Source: Micromonospora ureilytica
Lineage (GTDB): Bacteria; Actinomycetota; Actinomycetes; Mycobacteriales; Micromonosporaceae
Reading direction: 5' to 3'
Length of the DNA: 64,000 nucleotides
Assembly (NCBI RefSeq): GCF_015751765.1
Contig: NZ_JADOTX010000001.1
Location: forward strand, 6,820,001-6,884,000
Below, one piece after another: positions 53,424 through 62,278 of the stretch. Position numbers and translations under genes: made by a program. The notes under the pieces were generated by a model that saw only the letters and a list, made by a program, of their open reading frames with translations, made no database searches and was not told where the DNA came from. Position 1 is the first letter of the stretch, and every line of letters begins with the position of its first letter.

Positions 53424-54467
53424 TCACCAGGTGTCGGGGCGGTCGAGATCGCGGGCCGGCCGGTACCCGCCGAGGACCGCCAAACCCTCCGCCTCGGTGT
53501 AGCCGTTCCCCCAACCCTTCAGGAACGCCTCGACGTGGCACGACTTGACCACCATCTTCAGCACGTCACTGCCTTGCCGGCGGACCCGGTAGGGGCCGGC
53601 GGCAAGATCCCCAGGCCCAGCTTCATCGCCCGCCGGGGAGAATTGCGCCCGCACCGTCAGCCAACGGCCGGATGCGTCACCGACCACCAGAGACCCGTCG
53701 ACGAAAGAGTCCCGCGCCGACCGGCCGAGGGTGACCGAGCACTCAAGCAACCGTCCCCCGGGCGGCATCGACTCCAGGCGGAACGGCACGACGCAGCGGT
53801 GGGCACCGTCGAACCGGACCCGGCCCGCCGTGCCGGCCGCCTCGTCCCGGGTGGTCGCGTACGTGTCCAGCTGGGCCCAGAGCCCGTCGGCGGGTTGCCA
53901 GCGGACGAACCACAGCTTGCGGTCGCCGGACGGATCGAACCAGGCGACCCCCGAACGGGCGCCGACCCGTACCTCCGTCCGTGCCTGCGGTCGCCCTGCC
54001 GACGACAACGTCTGCTGGAGCCCATTCAGCAACGCTTCGGTGCGGGCCAGCGCGAAACGGGCCTGACCGCTCGGGCCCTGGAGCTCGACGCTCTCGATGC
54101 CGCGCCCGGTGCGCCACGTCGCGTACTCGGCATCGTTGAGCAGGGCGTCGGTCGTGAAGTGCACAGTCGCGGGATCGGCACCGACCTCCTCGGGGCGTAC
54201 GGTCCCGTCGCTCTGGGCTTCCGGCAGCATCAGCGCCGCAGCCGGCATGATCGGGTCATCGGTGCTCCGAACGCCGGGGATCGCCAGCACCACCGACGTG
54301 AGAGCGACACACGCCGCTGCCACGCCTCCGGCGATCAGCCCCCGCCGGCGCAGTCGCAACCGCCGGCCGCGATACCGGGCGTGCTCCACGATCGGCGCCG
54401 GGTCGACGTCGCCCCCCGCCCGATGCCTGAGCGTGGCGGCGAGCTGCTCATCGAGATCACTGAACAT
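53424..54467 (-). CDS. Membrane-anchored partner protein of ECF sigma factor
   Basis: The 347-residue protein has a cytoplasmic N-terminus (MFSDLDEQLAATLRHRAGG), one membrane helix (about residues 43-62, IAGGVAAACVALTSVVLAI) and a large extracytoplasmic beta-rich domain without a known family. The start shares a base with the stop of the ECF sigma gene. This position and topology fit an anti-sigma or sensor role, but no zinc-binding anti-sigma motif was seen. Confidence 0.75.
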   Translation of the reverse strand: MFSDLDEQLAATLRHRAGGDVDPAPIVEHARYRGRRLRLRRRGLIAGGVAAACVALTSVVLAIPGVRSTDDPIMPAAALMLPEAQSDGTVRPEEVGADPATVHFTTDALLNDAEYATWRTGRGIESVELQGPSGQARFALARTEALLNGLQQTLSSAGRPQARTEVRVGARSGVAWFDPSGDRKLWFVRWQPADGLWAQLDTYATTRDEAAGTAGRVRFDGAHRCVVPFRLESMPPGGRLLECSVTLGRSARDSFVDGSLVVGDASGRWLTVRAQFSPAGDEAGPGDLAAGPYRVRRQGSDVLKMVVKSCHVEAFLKGWGNGYTEAEGLAVLGGYRPARDLDRPDTW

Positions 54468-54964
54468 CAGAGCTCTCCTGCCCATGCGTGGGTTGCCGCA
54501 ATCTGTCGTTGACGCAGCGCCGCCAGGGCGCGCTTCGCGTGGGTGCGTACCGTCCCGGCCGAGCAGTCGAGGAGCTCGGCGATAGACGTGTCATCGAGGT
54601 CCTCGTAGTAGCGCAGAACTATCACCGTGCGTTGACGCGCTGGCAGATCACAGACCAGCCGCCACAGTGCGTCGCGCTCGGCGACCCCGGCGGCCTCGTC
54701 CACGTCGCCAGCCCGATCGAGCACCGCGGCGACGGAGATCTCCCGGCTGCTGCGCCGACGCCACCACGAGTTGTGGGTGTTGACGAGCATGCGCCGGACA
54801 TAGGCGTCGGGACGGTCCGTCCGCGAGATGCGGCCCCACCGGGCGTACGCCCGCGCGAGCACATCCTGAACCAGGTCCTCGGCCCGATGCTCGTCACCGG
54901 TCAGCAGCCGGGCGAGCCGCACCAGCGCCGAAGTGCGAGCGAACGCGTACTCCTCGAACGTCAC
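54467..54964 (-). CDS. SigE-family ECF RNA polymerase sigma factor
   Basis: The 165-residue protein has sigma region 2 (LVRLARLLTGDEHRAEDLVQDVLARAYARWGRI in part) and region 4 (ARQRTVIVLRYYEDLDDTSIAELLDCSAGTVRTHAKRAL in part). This is the small SigE-like group typical of actinobacteria. GTG 54964 is the start. It is followed at once by its membrane-anchored partner (TGATG). Confidence 0.92.
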   Translation of the reverse strand: MTFEEYAFARTSALVRLARLLTGDEHRAEDLVQDVLARAYARWGRISRTDRPDAYVRRMLVNTHNSWWRRRSSREISVAAVLDRAGDVDEAAGVAERDALWRLVCDLPARQRTVIVLRYYEDLDDTSIAELLDCSAGTVRTHAKRALAALRQRQIAATHAWAGEL

Positions 54965-55106
54965 GCCCTATTAACGCCGTAGGCCGGCCGCCCCGTAGAC
55001 ACCTGCCGGGCACTTTCTGCGAAGCCGGCCCGGATCAACCTCGTGACGCGGCTACTTGGGGAAGCGCTTGGCGCTACGGGGCCGAGCGGCCACGCGCCCG
55101 GGTGGG

Positions 55107-55679
55107 CTAACGCCGCTCGCCGAGTCGAGGCACGGGCTGGCGGTTGCGCCACGACTCCGCGTCGCCTCGCAGCCGGCGCCAGTTGCGCCGCAGCCACCAC
55201 GCGTACGCCAGTGCCAGCACCGCGCTGCCAGCGAGGAAAAGGGTTGGGAAGAGCACGCCCGGTTCGTCGCCCGACAGGTAGGCACTCTCGATCGGGTCCA
55301 CCCGGTCGTAGGTCACGTCGACCTCTTCACCAACGCTCGGCTCGTCCCAGGGTGAATAGTTGATCCAGGTGTTGACCTGCTCACCGCTTCGGGTGGTGAA
55401 GCTGACCGACACCCACCACTTTCGGCCGTGTACCTCGCGCACCGTCCCGACCGCCCGCTCGCCCCGTTCCACCATGTCGTTGCGGTGGTGCAGGTCGCGG
55501 AGGCCGCAGGTGACGAGGACGAATACCAGCAGTGCCCCGACAGCGACGCCGAGGGCCGGGTGCCGGAGCCAGTAGCCGGGGCGCCATCGGCTCCGGGGTT
55601 TCGGGTCAACCAGCTCAGTCGACTGCCCGGTGGTCCATGGTCCCGTCGTTCGCGAGCGCCGTCGGTACCGCTTGACCAC
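55107..55679 (-). CDS. DUF3592 domain membrane protein
   Basis: The 190-residue protein has a cytoplasmic N-terminal part rich in Arg, two membrane helices (GVAVGALLVFVLVTCGL and FPTLFLAGSAVLALAYAWW) and between them a soluble DUF3592 region (RAVGTVREVHGRKWWVSVSFTTRSGEQVNTWI in part). GTG 55679 is favoured by GGAGG 5 bases upstream. Function unknown. Confidence 0.8.
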   Translation of the reverse strand: MVKRYRRRSRTTGPWTTGQSTELVDPKPRSRWRPGYWLRHPALGVAVGALLVFVLVTCGLRDLHHRNDMVERGERAVGTVREVHGRKWWVSVSFTTRSGEQVNTWINYSPWDEPSVGEEVDVTYDRVDPIESAYLSGDEPGVLFPTLFLAGSAVLALAYAWWLRRNWRRLRGDAESWRNRQPVPRLGERR

Positions 55680-56331
55680 CGCGCCTCCCGTACGTCCCCT
55701 CGGGATGTTCCGGCCCACGGTAGTTGACTGCGCAAAGCCCTAGGACTACCCACGTGCTCAGAGAAAATCTATGTGCGAAGCGCTAGACATCCTTGCCGAT
55801 GCCGGCTAACGTTCCTGTGGTCGAGAACAGAGCAAACAAAGACGCTGACGTTGCCGCCCCGCACGAGGGCGAAGGAGTAGGGCCAGGGAATCGATAGGCC
55901 CCGCTCGGTTCGGCGGCAGAAGTTTGCCGTAGTTGGGTAGTGGTGTGACAGCGGGTGGGGCCGACGCTGGTTCAGGGCTTCACCCGAGGTGAGAAGGGTT
56001 CGTCGTACGTGTCAGGGCCAAGAAGTCGCGTGGGGCTCGGACACCGACGGACAGCACGGAGTACGACAGAGGAAATCAGAGGCAAGGGAGGGCATTACAC
56101 CGTTGGATCGCCCGCAGTCAGCCGCATTCACGGGCTGGTCGCGGACACCGCAGTTTCCCTCGAACGAGAGGTGGTCTCCGGTCACGCATATGCGATCCTC
56201 GCACCCGAAGCCGTCACTGACGGCCGGTGCGGACAAGACAAGCCGACGTTCTGTCGGTAGATGGTGTTCCTGACCCACAACCCTTGGGCCCCGGTGCTTT
56301 CGAGCACCGGGGCCCTCGTGATGGAGGTTTC
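55680..56331. other. Long leader/intergenic stretch before the MerR-like gene
   Basis: About 650 bp between divergent genes. Reading frames exist (for example 55955-56260), but none looks protein-like or has a good start. Near 56286 a 13-bp UUCG-loop hairpin lies close to the MerR-like start. This marks the left edge of the accessory-looking part of the window. Confidence 0.5.
56286..56315 (+). promoter_or_regulatory. UUCG-capped hairpin in the leader of the MerR-like gene
   Basis: Perfect 13-bp arms (56286-56298 and 56303-56315) carry a TTCG tetraloop. It lies 16 bases before ATG 56332, directly in front of the GGAGG site. It could terminate an upstream small RNA or control translation. Confidence 0.65.
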
Positions 56332-56634
56332 ATGGCTCAACCCGGCGACATGCTCGACGACGAGGACTACCCCGCCTACACGATGGGCCGCGCCGCCGAG
56401 ATCATCGGCTGCTCGCAGGACTTCCTACGCCGGCTCGGTGACGCGAAACTGATCGACCCGCAGCGCTCCAGTGGCGGGCACCGCCGCTACTCCCGCTACC
56501 AACTACGCCTCGCCTCGCGCGCCCGAGAGATGTGCGACCAGGGCACCGACCTGGCCTCGGCCTGCCGGATCATCATTCTTGAGGATCAGCTCGAAGAAGC
56601 CCTTCGACGCAACGAGCGCTACCAGCAGGGCTGA
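56332..56634 (+). CDS. MerR-like small DNA-binding regulator
   Basis: The 100-residue protein has a MerR winged helix: YTMGRAAEIIGCSQDFLRRLGDAKLIDPQRSSGGHRRYSRYQL (in parts), then a helical region ACRIIILEDQLEEALRRNERY. It lacks an effector domain, like the small MerR/BldC group. GGAGG precedes ATG 56332. It ends before a convergent gene at a terminator. Confidence 0.88.
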   Translation: MAQPGDMLDDEDYPAYTMGRAAEIIGCSQDFLRRLGDAKLIDPQRSSGGHRRYSRYQLRLASRAREMCDQGTDLASACRIIILEDQLEEALRRNERYQQG

Positions 56635-56679
56635 GCACCCCACGCGGCGGCCGCCCGCGAAGCTGACGCCAAGCGCCAC

Positions 56680-56708
56680 ACGGTCCCTCCCACCAGGGCA
56701 GGGACCGT
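56680..56708. terminator. Terminator between MerR-like gene and hypothetical gene
   Basis: 9-bp perfect arms ACGGTCCCT (56680-56688) and AGGGACCGT (56700-56708) with an 11-nt loop lie between convergent stops. Confidence 0.7.
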
Positions 56709-56725
56709 TCGTCGTCCCCGGACCG

Positions 56726-57070
56726 CTAATGGATCGGGGGAAGGACACCGCTCGGCGTGTACCGTTCCCCGTCGTCGCCCTGAAGGTTTGCCTGAAAGTC
56801 CTCGGCGAGGCCGCCGAATTCCCGGTAGGCGTCGCCGTCGAAATGGCCCTTGATCTCGATGGCGCCTTCGAACCAGGTCAACGAGACAACGCTTCCATCG
56901 CCGCAGGTGAACACGTAGAAGGGGTGGCGGTCCTCGTCCCACCAGATCCATCCGCCCTGGGTGAGCGTCGGACTGCGTTCCGCGTAGGCGAGCCACTCGT
57001 CCAGAGCGATCGGGTGCTCTTCACTCTCGTAGTACTCCGCAGCCCGGGTGACGTGCAGTTCGTACCCCAT
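56726..57070 (-). CDS. Small acidic protein, immunity-protein-like
   Basis: The 114-residue protein (MGYELHVTRAAEYYESEEHPI...) contains LDEWLAYAERSPTLTQGGWIWWDEDRHPFYVFTCGDGSVVSLTWFEGAIEIKG (in parts). The pattern MGYELHVTR...EEWLAYV recurs in small bacterial proteins, some resembling immunity proteins, but no partner toxin is next to it. ATG 57070 has GGGGAGG upstream. Function unknown. Confidence 0.7.
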   Translation of the reverse strand: MGYELHVTRAAEYYESEEHPIALDEWLAYAERSPTLTQGGWIWWDEDRHPFYVFTCGDGSVVSLTWFEGAIEIKGHFDGDAYREFGGLAEDFQANLQGDDGERYTPSGVLPPIH

Positions 57071-57225
57071 GGTTCCTCCCCGCAGTCGGCTCCCGTCCGG
57101 GGCGGAGCGCAGCTCGGGCCGACCCCCGCTCAACGTACAGCGGCGGCGGAGGCAGCGGCTCGATCATGGACGCGTCCAAGAGGTGCGGCCGTCAGAGCCG
57201 TTGGACGACTTCGACGACTCGCAGA

Positions 57226-57429
57226 TCAGCCCTTCTGCAACATCACCGCTGCCACTTCTGCGGCCAGCTCGATGGCCCAATCAAGCTGTGGGCAGACGTT
57301 TCGATCTCGGCACTCTAGGCACCCTCCTGGACGCCAAGGCTGGTCGAGTGCCCGAGTCCAGTGCGTGTCCAAGATTCGCTTGGCTATGAACAGCTCTGTC
57401 GCTCTGGAGATCGGTTCATCGATCGGCAC
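57226..57429 (-). CDS. Small Cys-containing helical protein
   Basis: The 67-residue product has CLECRDRNVCPQLDWAIELAAEVAAVM: three Cys (CxxC plus C 5 residues on) followed by a helix. A metal-binding role is possible. GTG 57429 has GGGGG 5 bases upstream and lies inside the end of the neighbouring tiny gene (14-bp overlap), implying coupling. Confidence 0.5.
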   Translation of the reverse strand: MPIDEPISRATELFIAKRILDTHWTRALDQPWRPGGCLECRDRNVCPQLDWAIELAAEVAAVMLQKG

Positions 57430-57583
57430 CGTGACCCCCGCTCAGGCTCGCGCCACGGTCGGAGAATCCGACTCTTCCGTCCATGCCCACTGTGGTTCGC
57501 CGCGGTTTCGCCTCTTCCGGTCCATCTCCGAGTGGTCCCCGGAACCGGGGAGGATCGTTCTTGAAAGCGAGGGGTTCAGCCAC
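57416..57583 (-). CDS. Tiny hydrophilic protein upstream of the Cys-containing gene
   Basis: The 55-residue frame starts at GTG 57583 with GGAG 6 bases upstream, and reads MAEPLAFKNDPPRFRGPLGD onward to a Gly-rich end. It overlaps the next gene and is divergent from the HTH regulator 140 bp away. No family recognised; the good ribosome binding site and overlap are the evidence. Confidence 0.45.
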   Translation of the reverse strand: MAEPLAFKNDPPRFRGPLGDGPEEAKPRRTTVGMDGRVGFSDRGASLSGGHGADR

Positions 57584-57630
57584 GGCCGTCTCCTCAGTAG
57601 TCTGTGGTTGGCGTCCCGTTCGGCCTGCTG

Positions 57631-57701
57631 AAACCCAGTGAAGTCGAAAGCGGGTGGAGTGCCGATGCAAACCCAGTGCAATGCGCGGAAATCCGATGCA
57701 A
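57631..57701. promoter_or_regulatory. Direct repeats between HTH regulator and two tiny genes
   Basis: AAACCCAGTG occurs at 57631-57640 and 57669-57678, and CCGATGCAA at 57662-57670 and 57693-57701. They fill the divergent promoter region and may be sites for the HTH regulator starting at 57724. Inference only. Confidence 0.5.
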
Positions 57702-57723
57702 CTTGCAAGCTCGGGAGACCACG

Positions 57724-58998
57724 GTGGCGACGGTAGACCGGTGGACAGGAAAACTCGCCTGCTCGCTTCAAGCCGCCTCAAGCATGACGAACGAGGGATT
57801 CGCGGGGTGGCTCGGTATCGCGACAAGGACAGTCGCCTACTGGCATAGTCGACCCGACACTGTTCCTGGAAATACGAATCAAGAGTTGCTGGAGGCCGCC
57901 CTGGGCCGTGTATCGGATTCGGTTCGATCACGGTTTTTCGAAGCGCTCAGAGGAGTGCAGTCCGACGGCACTGCTGGCAGCGACGGCATTGTTCTGGATG
58001 GTCTGAACGCTGCTGTCGAATCGGTCGCCAACGATTCCTTGCTGATGAGTCTTGCTGTGCCGCACGACTCCATCGAGTCCTTGCAGGAAGACGTAACGCT
58101 GCTCGCCCGGTCGGGCGGCATGGCAGCCTTCGACGTGTTCATTGGCGCCCGGCGGTTGCGCGACGAGGCAAGGGCTCTAGTCGAGCGCACCCATCGGCCC
58201 GTTGAGCTGGCCGATCTCTACGTGATTATCGGCCAGAGCGCCTCCCTGATGGCCTCTACCGCCTTCGATCTCGGGCACTGGAACGAGTCGACGGCACTGG
58301 CCAGGGCATCGACCCAGTACGCCGACCTGGCCGGGCATGCATCGTTGAAGGCATGGACCTACGGCCTGCAAATGACACTTGCCAACTGGCGCAACGAGCC
58401 TGATTCCGCACTGAGCTACTTCGCTCGTGCCATGCGAGCGGCCCCCGAGGGAGAGCCGAGGCTGAGGCTCCGCTATATCGCGTCCCGCTCTCATGCTCTG
58501 CTCGCCGATTCCGATTCAGTCACGGCGGTCCTGGCAGCAGCCCAGCGAGACAGAGAAGCGGCAGCGGACCGACCCGACGAACTCGCCACCTCTACCGGCG
58601 GGGAATTCGCATTCGGCGAAGCGCGGGCGGCGGCGTGTGCGGCTGCGGCATGGCTTGACCTTCGCAACGGCGAGCAGGCCGCGAGGTACGCCCGAGAGGC
58701 GTTGCAGGTGTACGAGGCGTTGCCCTCGCCCAGGCGGCCGTACTCCCAGATCAGCGGTACGCAGATCGATGTCGCCGCTGCTCACCTCCACATGCGAGAC
58801 AAGGATGGTGCGGCCAATGCGTTGTGCACCGTCTTGGACCTGCCGCCACAGAAGCGCAACGCTTCCTTGGCAGGCCGGCTGTCGCGGGTGGAGCGCCTGC
58901 TGAGCGAATCTCCGTGGGACCGCGACGCGGACGCGCGCCAGCTCGCCGAGCACATCGCGGCATGGTTGTCGGAAACGTCAGCCCGTCCGCTCACCTGA
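57724..58998 (+). CDS. HTH regulator with tetratricopeptide-like helical repeats
   Basis: The product of about 424 residues begins with an XRE-like helix-turn-helix (MTNEGFAGWLGIATRTVAYWHSR, about residues 21-43), followed by an all-helical region to the end with TPR-like stretches (AWTYGLQMTLANWRNEPDSALSYFARAM, ARYAREALQVYEAL). This layout is common in actinobacterial signalling regulators that bind a small partner. GTG 57724 has GGGAG 6 bases upstream; the longer frame to 57604 lacks that. Its 3' end overlaps the convergent gene by 21 bp. Confidence 0.82.
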   Translation: MATVDRWTGKLACSLQAASSMTNEGFAGWLGIATRTVAYWHSRPDTVPGNTNQELLEAALGRVSDSVRSRFFEALRGVQSDGTAGSDGIVLDGLNAAVESVANDSLLMSLAVPHDSIESLQEDVTLLARSGGMAAFDVFIGARRLRDEARALVERTHRPVELADLYVIIGQSASLMASTAFDLGHWNESTALARASTQYADLAGHASLKAWTYGLQMTLANWRNEPDSALSYFARAMRAAPEGEPRLRLRYIASRSHALLADSDSVTAVLAAAQRDREAAADRPDELATSTGGEFAFGEARAAACAAAAWLDLRNGEQAARYAREALQVYEALPSPRRPYSQISGTQIDVAAAHLHMRDKDGAANALCTVLDLPPQKRNASLAGRLSRVERLLSESPWDRDADARQLAEHIAAWLSETSARPLT

Positions 58999-60012
58999 CC
59001 GGTGCCAGGCGGCCAACACCTGCTCTTCCTTCGCCCGGCTGACGCCGATCTCCGCTGCCCGATCGTGGTTGCTGACCTCGCCGTTCTCCACCATCCATCG
59101 CCAGGTGTCGCGGACGGTCAGCGAGAGCGGTCGGCAGCGCAGGCCGGCTGTCTGCGCTTTGGTGGTGTCGACGCGCCACACACCGTCGAACGTGCGCCAG
59201 AGGGGCAGCTCGGACCACTGCCTGACGCCTTGGCTGAGCAGCACCTCATCGGGCACCCAGTCGAAGGAGGCATCACCGCGGGTTGCGTGGGCGCAGTCCG
59301 CCAGTAGTCCGCCGAAGGTGGCACCATCCACCGGGGCGCAGACGTTGAACGCGCCGGAGGAACCTTCGGTGATGGCGTGGAGTGCGAACGCGGCCAGGTC
59401 CCGTACGTCGACCGGCTGGATGGTGCGGTCGGGGGAGCCGGGGGCTAGGACTCGCCCACCGGCAGCCACACGGCTCAGCCACCATGGCAGACGGCCGACG
59501 TACTCACGCGGGCCGAGCACTACACCGGGCCGCAGGAGCGTGGCCCGGTCTGTTCCGAACGCGGCGGCCGCTGCGGCCTCGCATCCGGATTTCTGGTAGC
59601 CGTATTGGGTCGGCCCGTCCTCCGTGTCGGTGCCGTAGTCCGGGCCGGCATCAGGCGGGCAGTAGAGCACTTCGGAGCGTTCGGTGAGAGGCTTCAACGG
59701 CCAGTCTCGGTAGACGCTGACCGTGGACATGAAGACGTAGCAACCCACCACGGGAGCAAGCGCCCGTGCCACGTCGAGAACGTTCCTAGGCACGTAGCCC
59801 GAGGTATCGACCACGGCATCCCAAGGGCCAGCAGTGGCAAGGGTGGCCACGTCCTCAGGACGGGTCCGGTCGCCCCGGATGGGCCGTACGGCTTCCATGA
59901 ACGGGTCCGAGGTGCCCCGGTTGAACGTCGTCACCTGCCAGCCTGCGTCGAGCGCAGTCGTGACGATCGCGTGTCCTACGAACCAGGTTCCGCCGAGCAC
60001 CAGCAAACGCAT
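58978..60012 (-). CDS. NAD(P)-dependent epimerase/reductase-like protein, paralogue
   Basis: The 344-residue protein opens MRLLVLGGTWFVGHAIV, a Rossmann motif, and shares blocks with the gene at 24981: PWDAVVDTSGYVP, FMSTVSVYRDW, LRPGVVLGPREY and VDVRDLAAFALHA. The substrate is unknown. ATG 60012 has no ribosome binding site; CATGAT 6 bases upstream may be a weak -10 box of a leaderless transcript. Confidence 0.85.
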   Translation of the reverse strand: MRLLVLGGTWFVGHAIVTTALDAGWQVTTFNRGTSDPFMEAVRPIRGDRTRPEDVATLATAGPWDAVVDTSGYVPRNVLDVARALAPVVGCYVFMSTVSVYRDWPLKPLTERSEVLYCPPDAGPDYGTDTEDGPTQYGYQKSGCEAAAAAAFGTDRATLLRPGVVLGPREYVGRLPWWLSRVAAGGRVLAPGSPDRTIQPVDVRDLAAFALHAITEGSSGAFNVCAPVDGATFGGLLADCAHATRGDASFDWVPDEVLLSQGVRQWSELPLWRTFDGVWRVDTTKAQTAGLRCRPLSLTVRDTWRWMVENGEVSNHDRAAEIGVSRAKEEQVLAAWHRSGERTG

Positions 60013-60303
60013 AGGCCAATCATGGCCGAGCGGAGCGATGGCCCGGTCCGCGGAGGGTGCCGGACGGCCACGTCGAGGGACGGCGCGATCACAAGACCTT
60101 CGGCCTTTCCCCGCTCGTCGGGCGGTATCCGACCTTCCAGCCTCCGCAGACGGGGACAAGGCGGAGCGCTCTACCGGACGAACGTCCTTGGCCCCGTCCC
60201 GGGAGGCTGGAAGCCCTTGTGGTGCCCGGCGAGGTGATCCGTTTCCAGTCGATCTCTGGCGATGGCCGAGGTTGAGATCCCACCCTCAATGAGGAGGCGC
60301 TTG
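60013..60303. other. Intergenic stretch of 291 bp, no firm gene
   Basis: A minus-strand frame near 60089-60289 (with EIDWKRITSPG and GGWKVGYRP) may be a remnant of a short regulator gene or a chance frame. There is no good start signal. Confidence 0.35.
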
Positions 60304-60987
60304 CTACGCAGGGTGCCGAGACATGAAGTCTTGGACGCCCATGGAGAGGAGTCTGACCTGCTCTATCGTGTAGTCGTCGTAGTTGGCGTGTGCCGCTTTG
60401 TTGCGTAGATCCAGCCAGGACGTAATGGTCTTCTGCTGTAGCAGGTTGTAGACGCTTGCCTTCGTCAGATCCTGGTTCAGTCGCTCGGCCCGCTTCGGCC
60501 TTAGGCCGCTGCTAGAGTTCTCTTCGATATCAACCCCGTGCTTTGCTGCGAGCTTTTTCAAGTGACTCTCAAGAGCGCCTCCAGCGAGGACGGCAGCCGG
60601 GTCCTTGTATCCCTCGGCGAGTAGATGTTCGGCCATTTCCAGGATGTCCGAAAAGACGTCAGCATGCGCAATTTCGGCAAAGTCCTGCGTGAATCCCATG
60701 TCAATGTCTCGTTTTAGTGCACCGACTATGCCATAAAAGCGCGGGACTACCTGCGCATTCGCTATAGCGTAAGTCTTCAGAATGCTCGCTGCTTGCTTGG
60801 CGTAGACACTGTCGTCGCCAGCTACGCGATGGATGAACGCGAGGCATGCCGAGCTGAATTCGACATACTCTCGCACCGTAATGTCTCCCCCCGAAAAGTC
60901 GTCGTACGTTCGTCTCTGATCGAGGTCGTTATAAAGTGCCTCTAGAACCTTGAACTGCTCAGTCGCTTGGCTGCGCAAACTCGTCAT
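60304..60987 (-). CDS. HEPN-motif protein, possible RNase toxin or abortive-infection factor
   Basis: The 227-residue protein is all-helical and ends with DLRNKAAHANYDDYTIEQVRLL. R195 and H200 form an R-x4-H motif, as in HEPN RNases that act in toxin-antitoxin and phage-defence systems. Its GC is visibly lower than that of neighbouring genes, a sign of transfer. The role is inferred from the motif only. ATG 60987 is the start. The DUF5677 gene lies 181 bp upstream on the same strand. Confidence 0.7.
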   Translation of the reverse strand: MTSLRSQATEQFKVLEALYNDLDQRRTYDDFSGGDITVREYVEFSSACLAFIHRVAGDDSVYAKQAASILKTYAIANAQVVPRFYGIVGALKRDIDMGFTQDFAEIAHADVFSDILEMAEHLLAEGYKDPAAVLAGGALESHLKKLAAKHGVDIEENSSSGLRPKRAERLNQDLTKASVYNLLQQKTITSWLDLRNKAAHANYDDYTIEQVRLLSMGVQDFMSRHPA

Positions 60988-61168
60988 GTTCGACAGGCTA
61001 GCCGCGGCGAAGCCCGACCGGATGTTGGCAGCGGGGTGTCGCATTGAACAATCCCTGCAATAGGACGCACTTCGCAGAGAATGCCCAGAAATGCCTGGTG
61101 TGCGGGGGCTGGGCGGTCAGGAGCCGAAAGTGGCGGGGGGTCGGCTGAGCGCGACGGCGACGAGGGCG

Positions 61169-62278
61169 TCAGGGTTGTTCAGGAGGGGAGTGCGTCACGT
61201 TTTCCTCTTCCCGGTCTATTTGCTCTTGCACGGCCACAAACGAGTTACATGTCTCGTCCACGAAGTGACTCATAGTCGTCATGTACAGCAACTCCTGTGG
61301 ATCTGTGACTGAGTAGACTAGCAGCGCCGACATGCACTGCATTAGTGCTATCAGGGCGATTTGGGCAGGGTCGGCGAGGTAGTGGTTCGTCCGGTTGACG
61401 AGTTGCACTTCCTGTCCCCGAAAATCGATCGAGTTGAAGCTAAGACTTCGCGCGCCGGAATGCACCTCCTGGCTCGACCATCGGTAAAATCCGCGCAGAT
61501 GCGAGAGGTTGGCCCTCTCTTCGAGGTCGCGGAATGTTGGGCGATCCTTGTCAAGAAGCTTGGACGCCCAGCCATATTCGTTTCTATAAGAGCGACCGAA
61601 GCGGGTAAGAAGTTCCTCCCTCGTTATCCTCATTCGCTCCACGTGTTCCACTTCAAGAGGCTCATATCCCAGCCCTTCTGCATTCTCCTGATAAACCAAG
61701 GCGTCAGCGTATGCGCTTACGTGGCCATGAAGACGAAACCGCTCTGCGAGGTCCCGATTGTCCTCGCCATCTGTCGATTCCTGTATCAAGAATGCGGCAA
61801 CCGCAAGTTCGTGAATTGTCCGCGCTCGCGCAAGTGCGTCAAGGGGGAAGCCCCCGCTCAGTAGATGGTGCACTGCGTGGGCCACTCGACACGCGCGCGC
61901 GCAGATGTCATCTAGTGCGAAGAACGCATGGTCTTGCTGCTCTGCGGCACCAATTCGGCTCGTTTGGCCAACGCGTTCCCAAAAATCGATGGCCAGGCCT
62001 ACGAGGGCCAAATAGCCGTCCAAGGGCACTCGCCATCGGTCGAGCAATCTCTGCTCAAAAGACTCCGTTTCCCGTTGGCGTTGTGCGGCGTAGGCGGGAA
62101 TTGCCCTTCGGAACGCTTCAATTGCTTCCGCGCTTCCCTCATCTAAAGCCCGTTGCAATGTCTCGGCCGCGAGCCGGCCTGCATCAGCCTCCGGCAGGCC
62201 CCTGTTCAACGCACCCGCTTCTGCCTCTTGTGCTTGATCGAGCACGTTGCACCCGAGTTGTGCAATCTCCGGAAACAT
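61169..62278 (-). CDS. DUF5677 domain protein
   Basis: The 369-residue protein has the family core CRVAHAVHHLLSGGFPLDALARARTIHELAVAAFLIQE (in part), RNEYGWASKLL, and FYRWSSQEVHSG, followed by hydrophobic helices near the C-terminus. The long N-terminal coiled region precedes it. DUF5677 is common in mobile and defence-rich regions, but its activity is unknown. ATG 62278 has GAGGGG 7 bases upstream. GC is moderately low. Confidence 0.8.
   Translation of the reverse strand: MFPEIAQLGCNVLDQAQEAEAGALNRGLPEADAGRLAAETLQRALDEGSAEAIEAFRRAIPAYAAQRQRETESFEQRLLDRWRVPLDGYLALVGLAIDFWERVGQTSRIGAAEQQDHAFFALDDICARACRVAHAVHHLLSGGFPLDALARARTIHELAVAAFLIQESTDGEDNRDLAERFRLHGHVSAYADALVYQENAEGLGYEPLEVEHVERMRITREELLTRFGRSYRNEYGWASKLLDKDRPTFRDLEERANLSHLRGFYRWSSQEVHSGARSLSFNSIDFRGQEVQLVNRTNHYLADPAQIALIALMQCMSALLVYSVTDPQELLYMTTMSHFVDETCNSFVAVQEQIDREEENVTHSPPEQP

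Noticed and set aside
55055..55075. LacI-like site GAAGCGCTTG
   Set aside because: It fails the outer consensus positions and lies at no matching promoter.
57150..57175. TCGATCATGGA at 57160 as a further copy of the hairpin repeat
   Set aside because: Only 11 bases match one arm and there is no second arm, so chance is sufficient.
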